Source of the DNA: Paenibacillus radicibacter
GTDB taxonomy: Bacteria > Bacillota > Bacilli > Paenibacillales > NBRC-103111
Assembly (NCBI RefSeq): GCF_024721995.1
Contig: NZ_JANQBC010000002.1
Span: 434,001 to 498,000 of the forward strand
Direction: 5' to 3'
DNA length: 64,000 nt
Shown: positions 1 to 9,142 of the stretch, piece after piece
Numbering within the stretch: position 1 is the stretch's first letter
Layout: the number at the start of each line of letters is the position of its first letter
Position numbers and translations under genes: made by a program
The notes under the pieces: generated by a model
Databases searched by the model: none
What the model was told of the DNA's origin: nothing
What the model saw: only the letters and a program-made list of their open reading frames with translations

Positions 1-782
1 ACGGAGAAATAGCCGTCATATCCCGACGCTTTAATCGTCTTCAGAATTCCGCGCATATCAAGATCCCCTTGGCCAACTACTGCACCGCGCAAGTATTGAC
101 CACCTGCCGAGCGGAACCATCCATCACCTGGATCTTGCGCTGCAGGGCGAATATAGAAGTCTTTTAAATGAACGATGGAAGCATATGGTAAGTTATTGGA
201 AACGGATACAAGTGGATTCTCATCAACGCATACAAAGTTACCAACATCCAGTGTTGTACGGAAGTTTGGACGATTTACACGATCCACTAGTGCACGAACA
301 CGGTCACTTGCTTGCACGTAGAAACCATGATTTTCAATCGAAGTCGTAATGCCGTATTGCGCTGCATAATCCGCAATTTGCCCACATGCATCGGTCATAC
401 GGTCGAGATCCTTTATGTAATTCGTAAGTGTTGTCTCTGGAATTGGACGACTAGCAATGTCATGACGCATAAGCTTCGCACCAAGACGATTCGCGATATC
501 GACATGAGACTTCACACGCTCAATTTCCTGTTGATACTGCTCTTCATCTAATCCTACAAAATTAGCAGAAATCGCATAGTTGGATACCGCAATTCCTGCT
601 TTTCGCGCTTCAGCTTGAATCGTTTCTGCCAGACCTTCGTCTTGTACCAAATCAAATCCTAGTGGCACAATCTCAATATGGCTTCCACCAATTTCTGCTA
701 CCCACTTGATGCAGTCTACGATGTTCATTGTTCCAGCATTCAGTTCTCTGTATAAACTGTACGAGCTAAGGCCAATCTTCAT
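1..782 (-). CDS. Sugar phosphate isomerase/epimerase-like TIM-barrel protein (3' end missing)
   Basis: The reading frame opens at an ATG at 782, behind a GGAGG ribosome site, and runs off the left edge of the window, so about 260 residues are visible and the C-terminus is missing. The start MKIGLSSYSLYREL and the internal segments SIENHGF, TLDVGNF and VHLKDFY are typical of the xylose-isomerase-like TIM barrel (AP endonuclease 2 family), whose members isomerise or epimerise sugars and inositols with a divalent metal. Glu in SIENHG and His in VHLKD are likely metal or catalytic ligands. It has no signal peptide, so it should be cytoplasmic. The substrate cannot be inferred, because any operon partner lies outside the window. 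Confidence 0.85.
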   Translation of the reverse strand, partial: MKIGLSSYSLYRELNAGTMNIVDCIKWVAEIGGSHIEIVPLGFDLVQDEGLAETIQAEARKAGIAVSNYAISANFVGLDEEQYQQEIERVKSHVDIANRLGAKLMRHDIASRPIPETTLTNYIKDLDRMTDACGQIADYAAQYGITTSIENHGFYVQASDRVRALVDRVNRPNFRTTLDVGNFVCVDENPLVSVSNNLPYASIVHLKDFYIRPAAQDPGDGWFRSAGGQYLRGAVVGQGDLDMRGILKTIKASGYDGYFS

Positions 783-961
783 TACACGTTCCTCCTGTAA
801 ATCCGAATTTTGTAGTTTATATCTCGTTATATCTTTTCTACTACACCCTCCAAATTACCTGCTTTTTGCTAGATATGCAATGAGAAAAAGGGATAGAATA
901 GGGATAAATTACTCTAATATAACAAGATCGAATATTCAAATTTTTGCATGGTTATTCGTGC

Positions 962-1032
962 AAAAAAAAGCACCCCTTAGATTTTATCGGATGAACCAAG
1001 GAGGTTAATCCAATGTCTATTCTAAGGGGTGC
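962..1032 (-). terminator. Rho-independent terminator of the DMT transporter gene
   Basis: A perfect 12-bp inverted repeat (970-981 and 1021-1032, GCACCCCTTAGA on the plus strand) has a 39-base loop. On the minus strand it is followed by eight T residues at 962-969. It lies just past the transporter stop codon. The loop is unusually long for a terminator and, on the plus strand, contains a perfect AAGGAGG. Confidence 0.7.
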
Positions 1033-1052
1033 GCGTCATTTGTGAATGATGC

Positions 1053-2012
1053 TTATGATTGCACTGAATTTTGTACGGCTGATCTGCTAGCTTGCTTCTG
1101 CTTTCCATCTCGATTCACGATGACAATGCCTGTTACAACGAGCGCAAGTGCGATAAAGGCTGTGTATCGAACCTGTTCTTGAAGAAGTAACGCCGACAAG
1201 ATGACGCCGAATACAGGCATTAAGAATAAGTACATCGACACCTTGCCCACCTTGTTGTACTTCATCACACTATTCCATAATACAAACCCCACAGCCGATA
1301 AGAAGGACAGATAAGCTAACATCCCAATTGCTTTAGGTGTAAACGTAAATGGAGCAAAACCTGCTTGTAATCCCCCTACGACAAGAAGTCCTATACCCCC
1401 AAGCAACATCTGGTACGAAGTCATGTACATGAGTTCCATCTTCTGTGCGACGCCCTTCGATAACACATTACCAAGTCCTCCACAGAACATCGATACCAGG
1501 AGCAATACCGCCCCCCAGCCGAATTCCGCTAAGAAATCGCCTTTGCCTAAATTCACAGCTAAGACGGCACTAAAACCGAGAATAATGCCGATCACTTTAC
1601 GTGTAGTCAAGCTATCATTCTTAAACATAAAGTGCGCGACAATAATTTGAAAAAAGGACGTCGTCCCTGTAATAATCGAACCTTGTATTCCGCTAGAAAT
1701 CGATATACCCACATATAGGAATAAATATTGTAAGAACGTTTGAATGAGTCCGAGCTTCGTAACACCACCAAGTGTACCTTTTTGCGGCATAATGCTCTTG
1801 CCGAGTACTTTCATGATAACCATAATGATCAGCGCTGCTGCAATAAATCGATACCCCGCAAACACGAACTGTTCGAATATATCCGATGAGCTGATTTGCA
1901 GCTCGACATAAGACTTTTTAATAAACGGGAATGAACTCCCCCACAGGAATGTCGCCGTAACTGCTGAGGCTAATATCCCGAGTGGATGGGTAAAAAATTG
2001 TTTGGCATTCAT
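1053..2012 (-). CDS. EamA/DMT-family membrane transporter
   Basis: This 319-residue protein is almost wholly hydrophobic, with about ten predicted membrane helices arranged as two EamA repeats. The first repeat starts with an FLWGSSFPFIKK-like segment, a hallmark of the drug/metabolite transporter superfamily; the second starts around residue 180 with a GGLGNVLSK segment. Members export metabolites or take up sugars and nucleosides, and the sequence alone does not give the substrate. The C-terminal 25 residues are polar and probably cytoplasmic. The gene stands alone, with its own terminator downstream and a divergent feo operon upstream. Confidence 0.85.
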   Translation of the reverse strand: MNAKQFFTHPLGILASAVTATFLWGSSFPFIKKSYVELQISSSDIFEQFVFAGYRFIAAALIIMVIMKVLGKSIMPQKGTLGGVTKLGLIQTFLQYLFLYVGISISSGIQGSIITGTTSFFQIIVAHFMFKNDSLTTRKVIGIILGFSAVLAVNLGKGDFLAEFGWGAVLLLVSMFCGGLGNVLSKGVAQKMELMYMTSYQMLLGGIGLLVVGGLQAGFAPFTFTPKAIGMLAYLSFLSAVGFVLWNSVMKYNKVGKVSMYLFLMPVFGVILSALLLQEQVRYTAFIALALVVTGIVIVNRDGKQKQASRSAVQNSVQS

Positions 2013-2107
2013 CTAAGCTAGCAACTCCATTCGCAAATAATAACAACCGATTATAGCACGTTTGCTAGACGGAAGAAATAAATACTTTATTAGTATACAT
2101 TTTATCA

Positions 2108-2136
2108 TTGCAGGAATTACTTAAACAATTTATAAT
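2108..2136 (+). promoter_or_regulatory. Sigma-A promoter of the feo operon
   Basis: TTGCAG (2108-2113) and TATAAT (2131-2136) are separated by exactly 17 bases, 46 bases upstream of the feoA start. It is one of the best matches to the vegetative consensus in the window. The predicted start of transcription falls just before the Fur-type palindrome. Confidence 0.75.
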
Positions 2137-2145
2137 GTTTTTGCA

Positions 2146-2160
2146 TGATAATGATTATCA
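2146..2160 (+). promoter_or_regulatory. Fur box in the feo promoter
   Basis: TGATAATGATTATCA is a perfect 7-1-7 inverted repeat identical to the core of the Bacillus Fur box. It lies 10 bases after the -10 element, where a bound iron-loaded Fur dimer would block initiation. Iron repression of the feo operon is therefore very likely. Confidence 0.88.
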
Positions 2161-2181
2161 ATATCGAGGTGTAATTTTATA

Positions 2182-2412
2182 ATGAAGTTAGCTGACATTC
2201 CAGTAGGAAAATCTGTACGTATTACCGATGTTACAACCTTGAATGAACTCGTTCGAAGACGCTTAATGGATCTTGGCATTATGGAAGGTGCTGTTATCTC
2301 TCTTCGAAAAACATTGCCTTTCGGTGGCCCATTTACGATAGAATCAAGCGGGCAATGGATCGCCATTCGCCGCTCGGAAGCATGCCAGATCGCAGTTGAG
2401 GGTGTATGTTAA
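2182..2412 (+). CDS. feoA: Ferrous iron transport protein FeoA
   Basis: A 76-residue SH3-like FeoA protein, a small cytoplasmic partner of the FeoB iron(II) permease. The typical segments VRITDV, RRLMDLGIMEGA and LPFGGPFTIE are all present, at the family's usual length. A GAGGTG ribosome site precedes the ATG. Its last 7 bases overlap the start of feoB, so the two are translationally coupled. It lies directly downstream of a consensus promoter with a Fur box. Confidence 0.95.
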   Translation: MKLADIPVGKSVRITDVTTLNELVRRRLMDLGIMEGAVISLRKTLPFGGPFTIESSGQWIAIRRSEACQIAVEGVC

Positions 2413-4409
2413 CAGTCGCATTGGTCGGAAATCCAAATACAGGGAAGACCTCCCTATTCAATACACTTACAGGTTCTTATGAGTATGTTGGCAATTGGCC
2501 AGGCGTCACAGTCGAGAAGAAAGTCGGCGTCCTGAAAGGTAAGCGCGGTTCCTTAATTGACTTGCCGGGTGTATATTCGCTTAATCCTTTATCCAAGGAC
2601 GAAGGAATTACCTCCCAGTTCTTAATGGATGAGCCATTCTCTACGATTCTAAATGTGGTAGATGCCTCACAGCTCGCACGAAACTTACAATTAACGATTC
2701 AACTCTTAGAACTTGGCAAGCCTATGATTATTGCAATGAACATGGTCGATGTTGCGGCGAATCGCGGTCTTGAAAACGATCCGAATGCTTTGAGTAAAGC
2801 CCTTCATATACCTGTTCTTCCTGTCGTAGCTCGCCTAGGCAAAGGAACCACAGAAATTTTCGAATACTTATCTTTGGAAAATACTTCTGTACAATCTCAT
2901 GCGTTCCAGCTCGATTATGGGATTCTTGAGAACGATATTACAGCCTTGAGCAAGCAATTGCCCGAGCATGTAAGCAATAAGCGCTGGATGGCGCTTCAGT
3001 TTTTCGAAGGGAACAGTGTCGTGCGTCATGCACTTGAGGCGCATATCGATACTGCTGTATTGCAACACGCCTATGAGCAAGCACAATCACAAGTGAAGAC
3101 AAGTCATCAAGTCAATAACTTACCACAGTTCATTCGCCAAGTACGTAGTCGCTATATTGACTCGCTCTTGAAACAATGCACGACTGAGTCAAAGCCAAAG
3201 CGTTCTTTACGCTCAGAGCAGATTGATACGATTGTCACGAATAAATGGTTAGGAATACCGATCTTCATCCTATTCATGTTCCTTACGTTCAAGCTTACGT
3301 TCGAGTGGATTGGGCAGCCCTTATCAGACTTACTCGATACTTTCTTTAATGGTCCACTCAAAGATGGCTTTGGCACTGCACTCACTGCGATAAATGCCTC
3401 TCCCTTCATTGAGTCACTTGTACTCGATGGGATACTAGCAGGTGTCGGCGGCGTACTTGTGTTTGTACCGCAAATTTTCATGCTGTTCCTGATTATCTCC
3501 TTTATTGAAGACTCAGGATACATGGCTCGTATTGCAACCGTAATGGATAAGCTGATGGAAGTGATCGGACTTAACGGCAAAGCCTTCATCCCGATGATTA
3601 TCGGCTTTGGTTGCAATGTACCAGGAATTATGGCGGCAAGAACGATTGAACAACCGAAAGAGCGATTACTTACCGTTATTCTCACACCGCTTATGTCCTG
3701 TTCAGCACGATTGTCTGTATACAGCTTGTTTGTCGGTATCTTTTTTAAAGAGCATCAAGCATTAATCGTCCTGTCCTTATACTTACTAGGAATCGTCATT
3801 GCACTTGTCTTAGCCAAAATATTCTCGATGACCATTCTCAAGCAAGAACAATCGATGTTCGTTGTTGAGTTGCCACCTTATCGTATCCCGCAATTACGTA
3901 CACTACTGCGCAGTACGTGGGAGAAGGGCAAAGGCTTCGTGAAGAAGGCAGGTACTTTCATCTTCGGAGGTTCTGTTGCGATCTGGCTGCTTAGTTATGC
4001 AGGACCAGGCGGTCTTGGCGTAGATATGAACGAAAGTTTCATGGCGATGATCGGTGGATTCATTGCTCCACTGTTTAGTCCACTTGGATTCGGCACTTGG
4101 CAGGCAGGCGCAGCGCTTATCACTGGGTTCTTAGCCAAGGAAGTCGTCGTCTCGACCATGAACATCATTTATATTGCTCCTGACACGCAGGCGCTCCAAA
4201 CCGCTCTAGCAGGGCAATTCACACCACTTGGTGCTTATAGCTTTATCGCATTTATTCTGCTGTATATCCCATGTCTAGCTACGGTCGGAGTTATTCGTAA
4301 AGAAACAGGCTCTATCAAATGGACTTGGTTCTCGATTATATATGCACTTATCGTCGCTTATCTCATCTCACTTATCATTGTCGGTATTGGACATTTACTT
4401 GGAATGTGA
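2406..4409 (+). CDS. feoB: Ferrous iron transporter FeoB
   Basis: A 667-residue iron(II) permease of the cytoplasmic membrane. The N-terminal G-protein domain shows G1 GNPNTGKTS (about residues 8-16), G3 DLPG and G4 NMVD. The C-terminal half is polytopic and carries the Gate motifs, with the conserved Cys of GFGCNVPG and of MSCSARL. It overlaps feoA by 7 bases and is followed 17 bases later by a small Cys-rich partner, the usual Firmicute feoA-feoB-FeoB-associated order. Its length is in the normal range and there is no sign of disruption. A long open frame on the opposite strand inside the gene is a coding shadow. Confidence 0.96.
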   Translation: MLTVALVGNPNTGKTSLFNTLTGSYEYVGNWPGVTVEKKVGVLKGKRGSLIDLPGVYSLNPLSKDEGITSQFLMDEPFSTILNVVDASQLARNLQLTIQLLELGKPMIIAMNMVDVAANRGLENDPNALSKALHIPVLPVVARLGKGTTEIFEYLSLENTSVQSHAFQLDYGILENDITALSKQLPEHVSNKRWMALQFFEGNSVVRHALEAHIDTAVLQHAYEQAQSQVKTSHQVNNLPQFIRQVRSRYIDSLLKQCTTESKPKRSLRSEQIDTIVTNKWLGIPIFILFMFLTFKLTFEWIGQPLSDLLDTFFNGPLKDGFGTALTAINASPFIESLVLDGILAGVGGVLVFVPQIFMLFLIISFIEDSGYMARIATVMDKLMEVIGLNGKAFIPMIIGFGCNVPGIMAARTIEQPKERLLTVILTPLMSCSARLSVYSLFVGIFFKEHQALIVLSLYLLGIVIALVLAKIFSMTILKQEQSMFVVELPPYRIPQLRTLLRSTWEKGKGFVKKAGTFIFGGSVAIWLLSYAGPGGLGVDMNESFMAMIGGFIAPLFSPLGFGTWQAGAALITGFLAKEVVVSTMNIIYIAPDTQALQTALAGQFTPLGAYSFIAFILLYIPCLATVGVIRKETGSIKWTWFSIIYALIVAYLISLIIVGIGHLLGM

Positions 4410-4426
4410 AGGGAAGTGATTGAATC

Positions 4427-4600
4427 TTGGCTGCAAGTATTATTCTAGGTACAGTCATATTCGGCTATGCGGCTTGGACGCTAGTCCGATTCTATAAGAA
4501 AAGTAAACAAGGTAAATGCGCGGGATGCTCCATCGCAAAGACATGCCAATCCTCGTGCAGCTCTACTATCCAACCGAATCAACCAAACGGTCCTGCTTAA
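4427..4600 (+). CDS. FeoB-associated Cys-rich membrane protein
   Basis: A 57-residue protein with a TTG start. It has one N-terminal membrane helix (SIILGTVIFGYAAWTLV) followed by a basic stretch and a cytoplasmic tail with four cysteines in a CxxC-x5-C-x3-C pattern. This matches the FeoB-associated Cys-rich membrane protein family (FeoC-like in position), which probably binds iron or helps FeoB. The start was chosen because the frame opens just after feoB, behind a GGGAAGTG site, and gives the helix at the N-terminus. It is the last gene of the feo operon, and its stop lies inside the terminator stem. Confidence 0.85.
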   Translation: MAASIILGTVIFGYAAWTLVRFYKKSKQGKCAGCSIAKTCQSSCSSTIQPNQPNGPA

Positions 4601-4618
4601 ATGCAGGGTCTTTTTTTT
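4589..4618 (+). terminator. Terminator of the feo operon
   Basis: The stem GGTCCTGC/GCAGGGTC (two G-T pairs) has a 6-base loop and is followed by eight T residues at 4611-4618. It overlaps the stop codon of the FeoB-associated gene. Confidence 0.8.
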
Positions 4619-4705
4619 ATAGCAATGGAATTATCCTTAACTGGGTATATTATGTTTGTTTCACCGATCATTCCAGATACGAAAAAATGAGGTGCTCCAA
4701 GTCGT

Positions 4706-5869
4706 ATGATCCGATTCGAAAAGGTAAGCAAACGATATGACAATGGTTATGTTGCGATAGAGTCACTTGATCTTGAGTTTGCCAAAGGACTGATCCATGT
4801 CTTGATTGGACCGAGCGGCTGTGGGAAAACTACGACCATGCGTATGATCAACCGGCTTAACGTCCCATCTTCCGGCAAAATATATATCAACAACAAAGAT
4901 ATTTCCCAGATTGATCCTGTTGAGCTGCGCCGCAGCATTGGATATGTCATTCAGAGCATCGGACTTTTCCCCCATATGACGATTGCGAGAAATGTAGCCG
5001 TCGTTCCTCGCCTGTTGAAATGGGATCAAGCACGCATCGATAAGCGAGTCGATGAGCTGCTTGAACTGGTTAACTTAAGTCCAGATACATATCGCTCTCG
5101 CTATCCATCTGAGCTAAGTGGGGGGCAGCAGCAGCGTGTCGGGGTTATTCGCGCATTTGCTGCTGAGCCTGACATTATCGTCATGGACGAGCCATTCAGT
5201 GCCCTTGATCCGATCTCACGCGAGAACTTGCAGGATGAACTTATTCGCCTGCAGCAAGAGCTAAATACAACGATTATTTTCGTGACACACGATATGGATG
5301 AAGCGATTAAGCTTGCCGATAACATGATTCTGATGAAAGACGGATTTGTCGTGCAGCAAGGTCGTCCTGAGCATATTTTGCGGCATCCAGCCAATGATTT
5401 CGTCAAAAGCTTTGTCGGTAAACAACGCTTGATGGAAGACTCGCTCTCCGAGAAAATCACTGTCGATGAAGTCATGGCTGAGTATCCAGTTACGGCTTAC
5501 CCTTCCCGTGGTTTAGCGGAAGCGATTAAGATCATGGAAAGACGCCGCGTCGATTCCCTTATTATTGTAGATCGCAAGCATGTGCTCCTTGGTCATGTGT
5601 CTATTTTCCAAGTGATCGAACGATTTAAAGAAGAGAACATCACGATAGGCGATTTGGCGACGCCATTCGAGCATGTTGTGGAACAAGGGTCTGATTTACA
5701 ATCGGCACTTCAATTACTCACGAATCAGCGATTGCCGTTCATTCCTGTCGTAGCTGATCACAACCGATTTGTTGGCTTAATTACGAAAGGAAGCGTTGTA
5801 CGTTATATTGCGGATGTATATGGAGCAGAGTCTGAACCCTCTCCAGTAGAAGGAGGAGCTTCCGAATGA
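4706..5869 (+). CDS. opuCA: Osmoprotectant (betaine/carnitine/choline) ABC importer, ATP-binding subunit with CBS pair
   Basis: A 387-residue ATPase. Walker A GPSGCGKTT lies at residues 35-43, signature LSGGQQQRVG near 140, Walker B IIVMDEPF near 160, and the H-loop VTHDMDE follows. Residues about 255-375 form two CBS domains, which in the OpuA/OpuC family sense ionic strength or cyclic di-AMP. It is the first gene of a four-gene operon in the order ATPase, permease, binding protein, permease, identical to Bacillus opuB and opuC. The two paralogues differ in substrate range and cannot be separated by eye, so the opuC name marks the type only. It overlaps the next gene by 4 bases (ATGA). Confidence 0.88.
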   Translation: MIRFEKVSKRYDNGYVAIESLDLEFAKGLIHVLIGPSGCGKTTTMRMINRLNVPSSGKIYINNKDISQIDPVELRRSIGYVIQSIGLFPHMTIARNVAVVPRLLKWDQARIDKRVDELLELVNLSPDTYRSRYPSELSGGQQQRVGVIRAFAAEPDIIVMDEPFSALDPISRENLQDELIRLQQELNTTIIFVTHDMDEAIKLADNMILMKDGFVVQQGRPEHILRHPANDFVKSFVGKQRLMEDSLSEKITVDEVMAEYPVTAYPSRGLAEAIKIMERRRVDSLIIVDRKHVLLGHVSIFQVIERFKEENITIGDLATPFEHVVEQGSDLQSALQLLTNQRLPFIPVVADHNRFVGLITKGSVVRYIADVYGAESEPSPVEGGASE

Positions 5870-6528
5870 ACACCATTTGGACAACACTGCAGGAACGATC
5901 AGCCGATATCCTAAAGGCAGTTGGTGAACATCTATATATATCAGGAGTATCCGTATTCTTCGGCATTCTAGTTGCGATTCCAATCGGGATCATGCTAGCA
6001 GGCAACAAGGTCAAATGGATCAACAGTGCGGTATTCACCATCGCGAACATCCTACAAACCATCCCCAGCCTTGCCCTGCTCGCGATTCTCATCCCACTGC
6101 TTGGCATCGGGACCTGGCCGGCGATCTTTGCCTTATTCCTCTACTCCCTCATGCCACTCATGCGCAATACATTCGCTGGCTTTGAGGCAGTTGACCCTGG
6201 GATCATCGAAGCAGCTAGAGGGATGGGCTATAACGCACAGCAACGATTGTTTCAAATCCAGCTTCCGCTCGCATTTCCATACATCATGGCTGGAATTCGC
6301 ACGACGACGGTGTATATCATCAGTTGGACAACACTGGCTACGTTAATTGGAGCTGGTGGGCTAGGACAGTTAATTTTCTCAGGTATGGGTGTGAATAAGA
6401 AGGAGTTAATTATTATAGGTGCTCTGCTCGCTGTTATATTGGCACTCATGATGGACTTTCTACTTGGTCTTGTTGAAAAATGGGTCTCGCGTAAAGTCAG
6501 AGTAAGCCCTGCATCCAGTTCTGTTTAA
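5866..6528 (+). CDS. opuCB: Osmoprotectant ABC importer, permease subunit (OpuCB type)
   Basis: A 220-residue inner-membrane permease of the BPD_transp_1 family with five to six membrane helices. The EAA loop is visible as EAARGMGYNAQQRLFQIQLP around residues 108-127, the contact site for the ATPase. An AGGAGG-type site lies in the end of the ATPase gene, which it overlaps by 4 bases. It should pair with the second permease encoded at 7468 to form the channel. Confidence 0.88.
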   Translation: MNTIWTTLQERSADILKAVGEHLYISGVSVFFGILVAIPIGIMLAGNKVKWINSAVFTIANILQTIPSLALLAILIPLLGIGTWPAIFALFLYSLMPLMRNTFAGFEAVDPGIIEAARGMGYNAQQRLFQIQLPLAFPYIMAGIRTTTVYIISWTTLATLIGAGGLGQLIFSGMGVNKKELIIIGALLAVILALMMDFLLGLVEKWVSRKVRVSPASSSV

Positions 6529-6547
6529 TCCGTCTAGGAGGAAGCAT

Positions 6548-7450
6548 ATGCACAACTTAAAGCTCAACTACCGTTGGGGCATGATCATCGTCATTCTTAC
6601 CTTGATAAGTACGCTTACCGCTTGCGGAAACAAGGATCTCATTCGTATTGGTACCCAAACGTACTCCGAACCGAAGATCATTGCCCAGATGTACAAGCTG
6701 CTGATTGAGGATCGTACCAATCTGAAAGTGGACGTCTTGCCCGATCTTGCTTCAAGTGCCGTCATTGTAGGTGCACTGAATCAAGGCGATATTCAATTAG
6801 CCACATTGTATAGCGGCGAAATCTTTAATAATTATTTTCCAGTACAAGCAACGAATGATCGTGCAGAAGTGTTAAGACAAGCGCAAGAAGGCTTCCTCAC
6901 GCACTATAATTTCAACTGGTTTAATCCTTACGGATTCGAGAATACATACGCATTCACAATGCGTGAAGAAGTGACAAAGCAGGATCACATCGAGCAAATC
7001 TCTGACCTCACAGACACAGCGAAGAACTATAAGCTTGGCGTGGATACGACGTGGCTAGAGCGCGAGCAAGATGGTTATAAGGCTTTTACGAAAAAATATA
7101 ACCTAGCCTTTGGCAAGACAATTCCGATGGAAATTGCTCTTGTCTATCAAGCCGTAGCGACTGGCAATGTGGATATTGTGCTCGCCTATACGACCGATGC
7201 AAGACTCAAAGCCTACAAGCTCAAGTCGCTGAAGGACGACAAACACTTCTTCCCACCATACGATGCTTCCCCAGTTATGCGGAAGGATTTACTCGATAAG
7301 CACCCGGAACTCGCAGAAATTATTGGTCTATTGATTGGTAAACTTAGCACCGAGACGATGATCGATCTGAACTACGAGGTGGACGTAAATAAACGTAATG
7401 AGAAGAAAGTCGCCGAAGATTATTTGAAGAAACTCGGACTGCTGAAATGA
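6548..7450 (+). CDS. opuCC: Osmoprotectant-binding lipoprotein (OpuCC type)
   Basis: A 300-residue substrate-binding lipoprotein of the OpuAC/ProX-like family. The signal peptide ends in a lipobox LTAC with Cys26 as the lipid-anchored residue. The mature part begins with the family segment IRIGTQTYSEPKI and includes ATLYSGEI and VLAYTTDA, as in choline/betaine-binding proteins. A TAGGAGG site lies 7 bases before the ATG. It acts on the outer face of the membrane and delivers the ligand to the two permeases on either side. Confidence 0.88.
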   Translation: MHNLKLNYRWGMIIVILTLISTLTACGNKDLIRIGTQTYSEPKIIAQMYKLLIEDRTNLKVDVLPDLASSAVIVGALNQGDIQLATLYSGEIFNNYFPVQATNDRAEVLRQAQEGFLTHYNFNWFNPYGFENTYAFTMREEVTKQDHIEQISDLTDTAKNYKLGVDTTWLEREQDGYKAFTKKYNLAFGKTIPMEIALVYQAVATGNVDIVLAYTTDARLKAYKLKSLKDDKHFFPPYDASPVMRKDLLDKHPELAEIIGLLIGKLSTETMIDLNYEVDVNKRNEKKVAEDYLKKLGLLK

Positions 7451-7467
7451 TGGGAGGGTAACATGCG

Positions 7468-8097
7468 ATGCAATTATTTGTGAACTATGTAAGTGAAAAT
7501 TGGCTCGATCTGCTCAGTCTAACCTATGACCACATCGTGATGGTTCTGTGTGGACTATTGCTTGCACTCGTATTTGGCATCCCGCTTGGCATGATTGCTG
7601 CTCGAAATAAAGTGCTGGCTGCAATCATCCTTACGCTTGCGAATGTGGTTCAAGTGTTCCCAAGTCTTGCGCTGCTTGTGCTGCTAATGGTTATCTTCGG
7701 TCTTGGCTTCAAGACTGTAGTCATTGGGCTATTCCTCTACTCCCTCATGCCTGTCATTCGCAGTACGTATATCGGACTGACCCAAGTAAACCCTAGCATC
7801 TCTGAAGCTGGAAAAGGGGTCGGCATGACTCGGCTGCAACTCCTGTTTCAAGTGCAGCTTCCGCTTGCCGTCCCCTATATTCTAACTGGTGTACGTGTGT
7901 CTGCTGTTATTGCCATTGGCGTTGCCACGATTGCCCCGCTAATTGGTGGTAGCGGGCTTGGTCGAGAAATTTATTCAGGGATTAACATGGACAACAGCGC
8001 GCGGCTGTATGCCGGTGCGATCCCTGCCTGCCTTCTTGCGATTGTGACCGACTTCTTGTTCGGTAAGTTGCAGCAAAAGTCTCAGATTGTGAAGTAA
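7468..8097 (+). CDS. opuCD: Osmoprotectant ABC importer, second permease subunit (OpuCD type)
   Basis: A 209-residue BPD_transp_1 permease, paralogous to the one at 5866 (shared segments VFPSLALL, LFLYSLMPVIR). The EAA loop is EAGKGVGMTRLQLLFQVQLP. The start was chosen for its GGGAGGG site; an ATG six bases earlier is in another frame. It is the last gene of the operon and converges, 3 bases apart, on the minus-strand exporter ATPase. No clear terminator is visible between the two stops. Confidence 0.88.
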   Translation: MQLFVNYVSENWLDLLSLTYDHIVMVLCGLLLALVFGIPLGMIAARNKVLAAIILTLANVVQVFPSLALLVLLMVIFGLGFKTVVIGLFLYSLMPVIRSTYIGLTQVNPSISEAGKGVGMTRLQLLFQVQLPLAVPYILTGVRVSAVIAIGVATIAPLIGGSGLGREIYSGINMDNSARLYAGAIPACLLAIVTDFLFGKLQQKSQIVK

Positions 8098-8100
8098 CGC

Positions 8101-9105
8101 TTAGGCGTACAGCATTTTCTTCACAGGCTGTGCCTGAATACGATGAATGATTTCTTCGAAATCAGGCTCTTTGAGATGCACATCGTCCATCTCGCCCCAG
8201 TCACTAACGATTCGTAGTACATCCATCGGCTTGATCTCCTGTCGATTGCAATGAATCATTAAGTAGTCACTACCATATTCCTTTATTTCAAAAGGAAACT
8301 CCGAAGCTGTCCACTTCGGAACATGTACCTGCCCCACAAAGCTAACGCGCATAATCGTCGGCAAGCCGATCTGATCGCGCAAAGAATCAATTGAACCATC
8401 GTAGCTAATACGTCCCGATTCAATTACAATCACTCGCTTACATAGCTGCTCAATATCGTCCATATCATGTGTCGTCAGTAGGATTGTCTTACCAAGATCT
8501 TGATTGAGTGTGTGAAGAAAGCCGCGTATATTTTTCTTCGCTGTTACATCTAGTCCGATTGTCGGTTCATCGAGGAACAGAATGTCAGGGTCATGGAGTA
8601 GTGCCGCTGCCAAGTCCGCACGCATCCGCTGTCCGAGTGACAACTTACGTGCTGGAGTCGTTAGGAACTCATCAAGCCCTAGTAGCTCACTTAATTCCCC
8701 TAATCGCTTCTTCTTTACATCTTCACCAATCCCATACATCGCGGCGAGAATGTCATACGTATCTTTGGTCGGCAGATCCCACCATAACTGACTACGCTGC
8801 CCGAATACGACACCAAGGCGCTGCACCACCTGACGTCGGTCTCGCTGTGGACTAAGTCCATGAATCGTAATCTCGCCAGCACTTGGATGAAGAATACCGG
8901 TCAACATCTTTATTGTCGTCGACTTCCCCGCTCCATTGGGTCCGATGTAGCCAACAAAATCTCCTTGTTCAATTGTGAAGTTTACGTTCTGCACCGCTAT
9001 TTTCTCTGTATATCCCCTTGTAAAGAGACTTCGTATCCCTGCAAATCGCCCTTCTTTGACAATGGGGAGTTTAAATGTCTTCTGCACATTGTTTACGATA
9101 ATCAT
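8101..9105 (-). CDS. ABC-2 type exporter, ATP-binding subunit
   Basis: A 334-residue ATPase of the NatA/DrrA type. Walker A GPNGAGKST lies at residues 55-63, signature LSLGQRMRADLA near 155-165, Walker B ILFLDEP near 175-181, and the H-loop is TTHDMDD. About 90 extra C-terminal residues follow the nucleotide domain. With the two permeases upstream (10888 and 10109, DUF990/ABC2_membrane_6 type) it forms the three-gene exporter common in Bacillales. Substrates of this family are mostly unknown. A 161-bp palindromic repeat separates it from the second permease. Confidence 0.88.
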   Translation of the reverse strand: MIIVNNVQKTFKLPIVKEGRFAGIRSLFTRGYTEKIAVQNVNFTIEQGDFVGYIGPNGAGKSTTIKMLTGILHPSAGEITIHGLSPQRDRRQVVQRLGVVFGQRSQLWWDLPTKDTYDILAAMYGIGEDVKKKRLGELSELLGLDEFLTTPARKLSLGQRMRADLAAALLHDPDILFLDEPTIGLDVTAKKNIRGFLHTLNQDLGKTILLTTHDMDDIEQLCKRVIVIESGRISYDGSIDSLRDQIGLPTIMRVSFVGQVHVPKWTASEFPFEIKEYGSDYLMIHCNRQEIKPMDVLRIVSDWGEMDDVHLKEPDFEEIIHRIQAQPVKKMLYA

Positions 9106-9142
9106 TTATCCGTTCACCTCTACCTTTTTCATGGAACGCTTT

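Noticed and set aside
3152-3685. 177-codon open frame on the minus strand
   Set aside because: It lies wholly antisense to feoB, whose protein is unmistakable. The frame has no ribosome site or recognisable motif.
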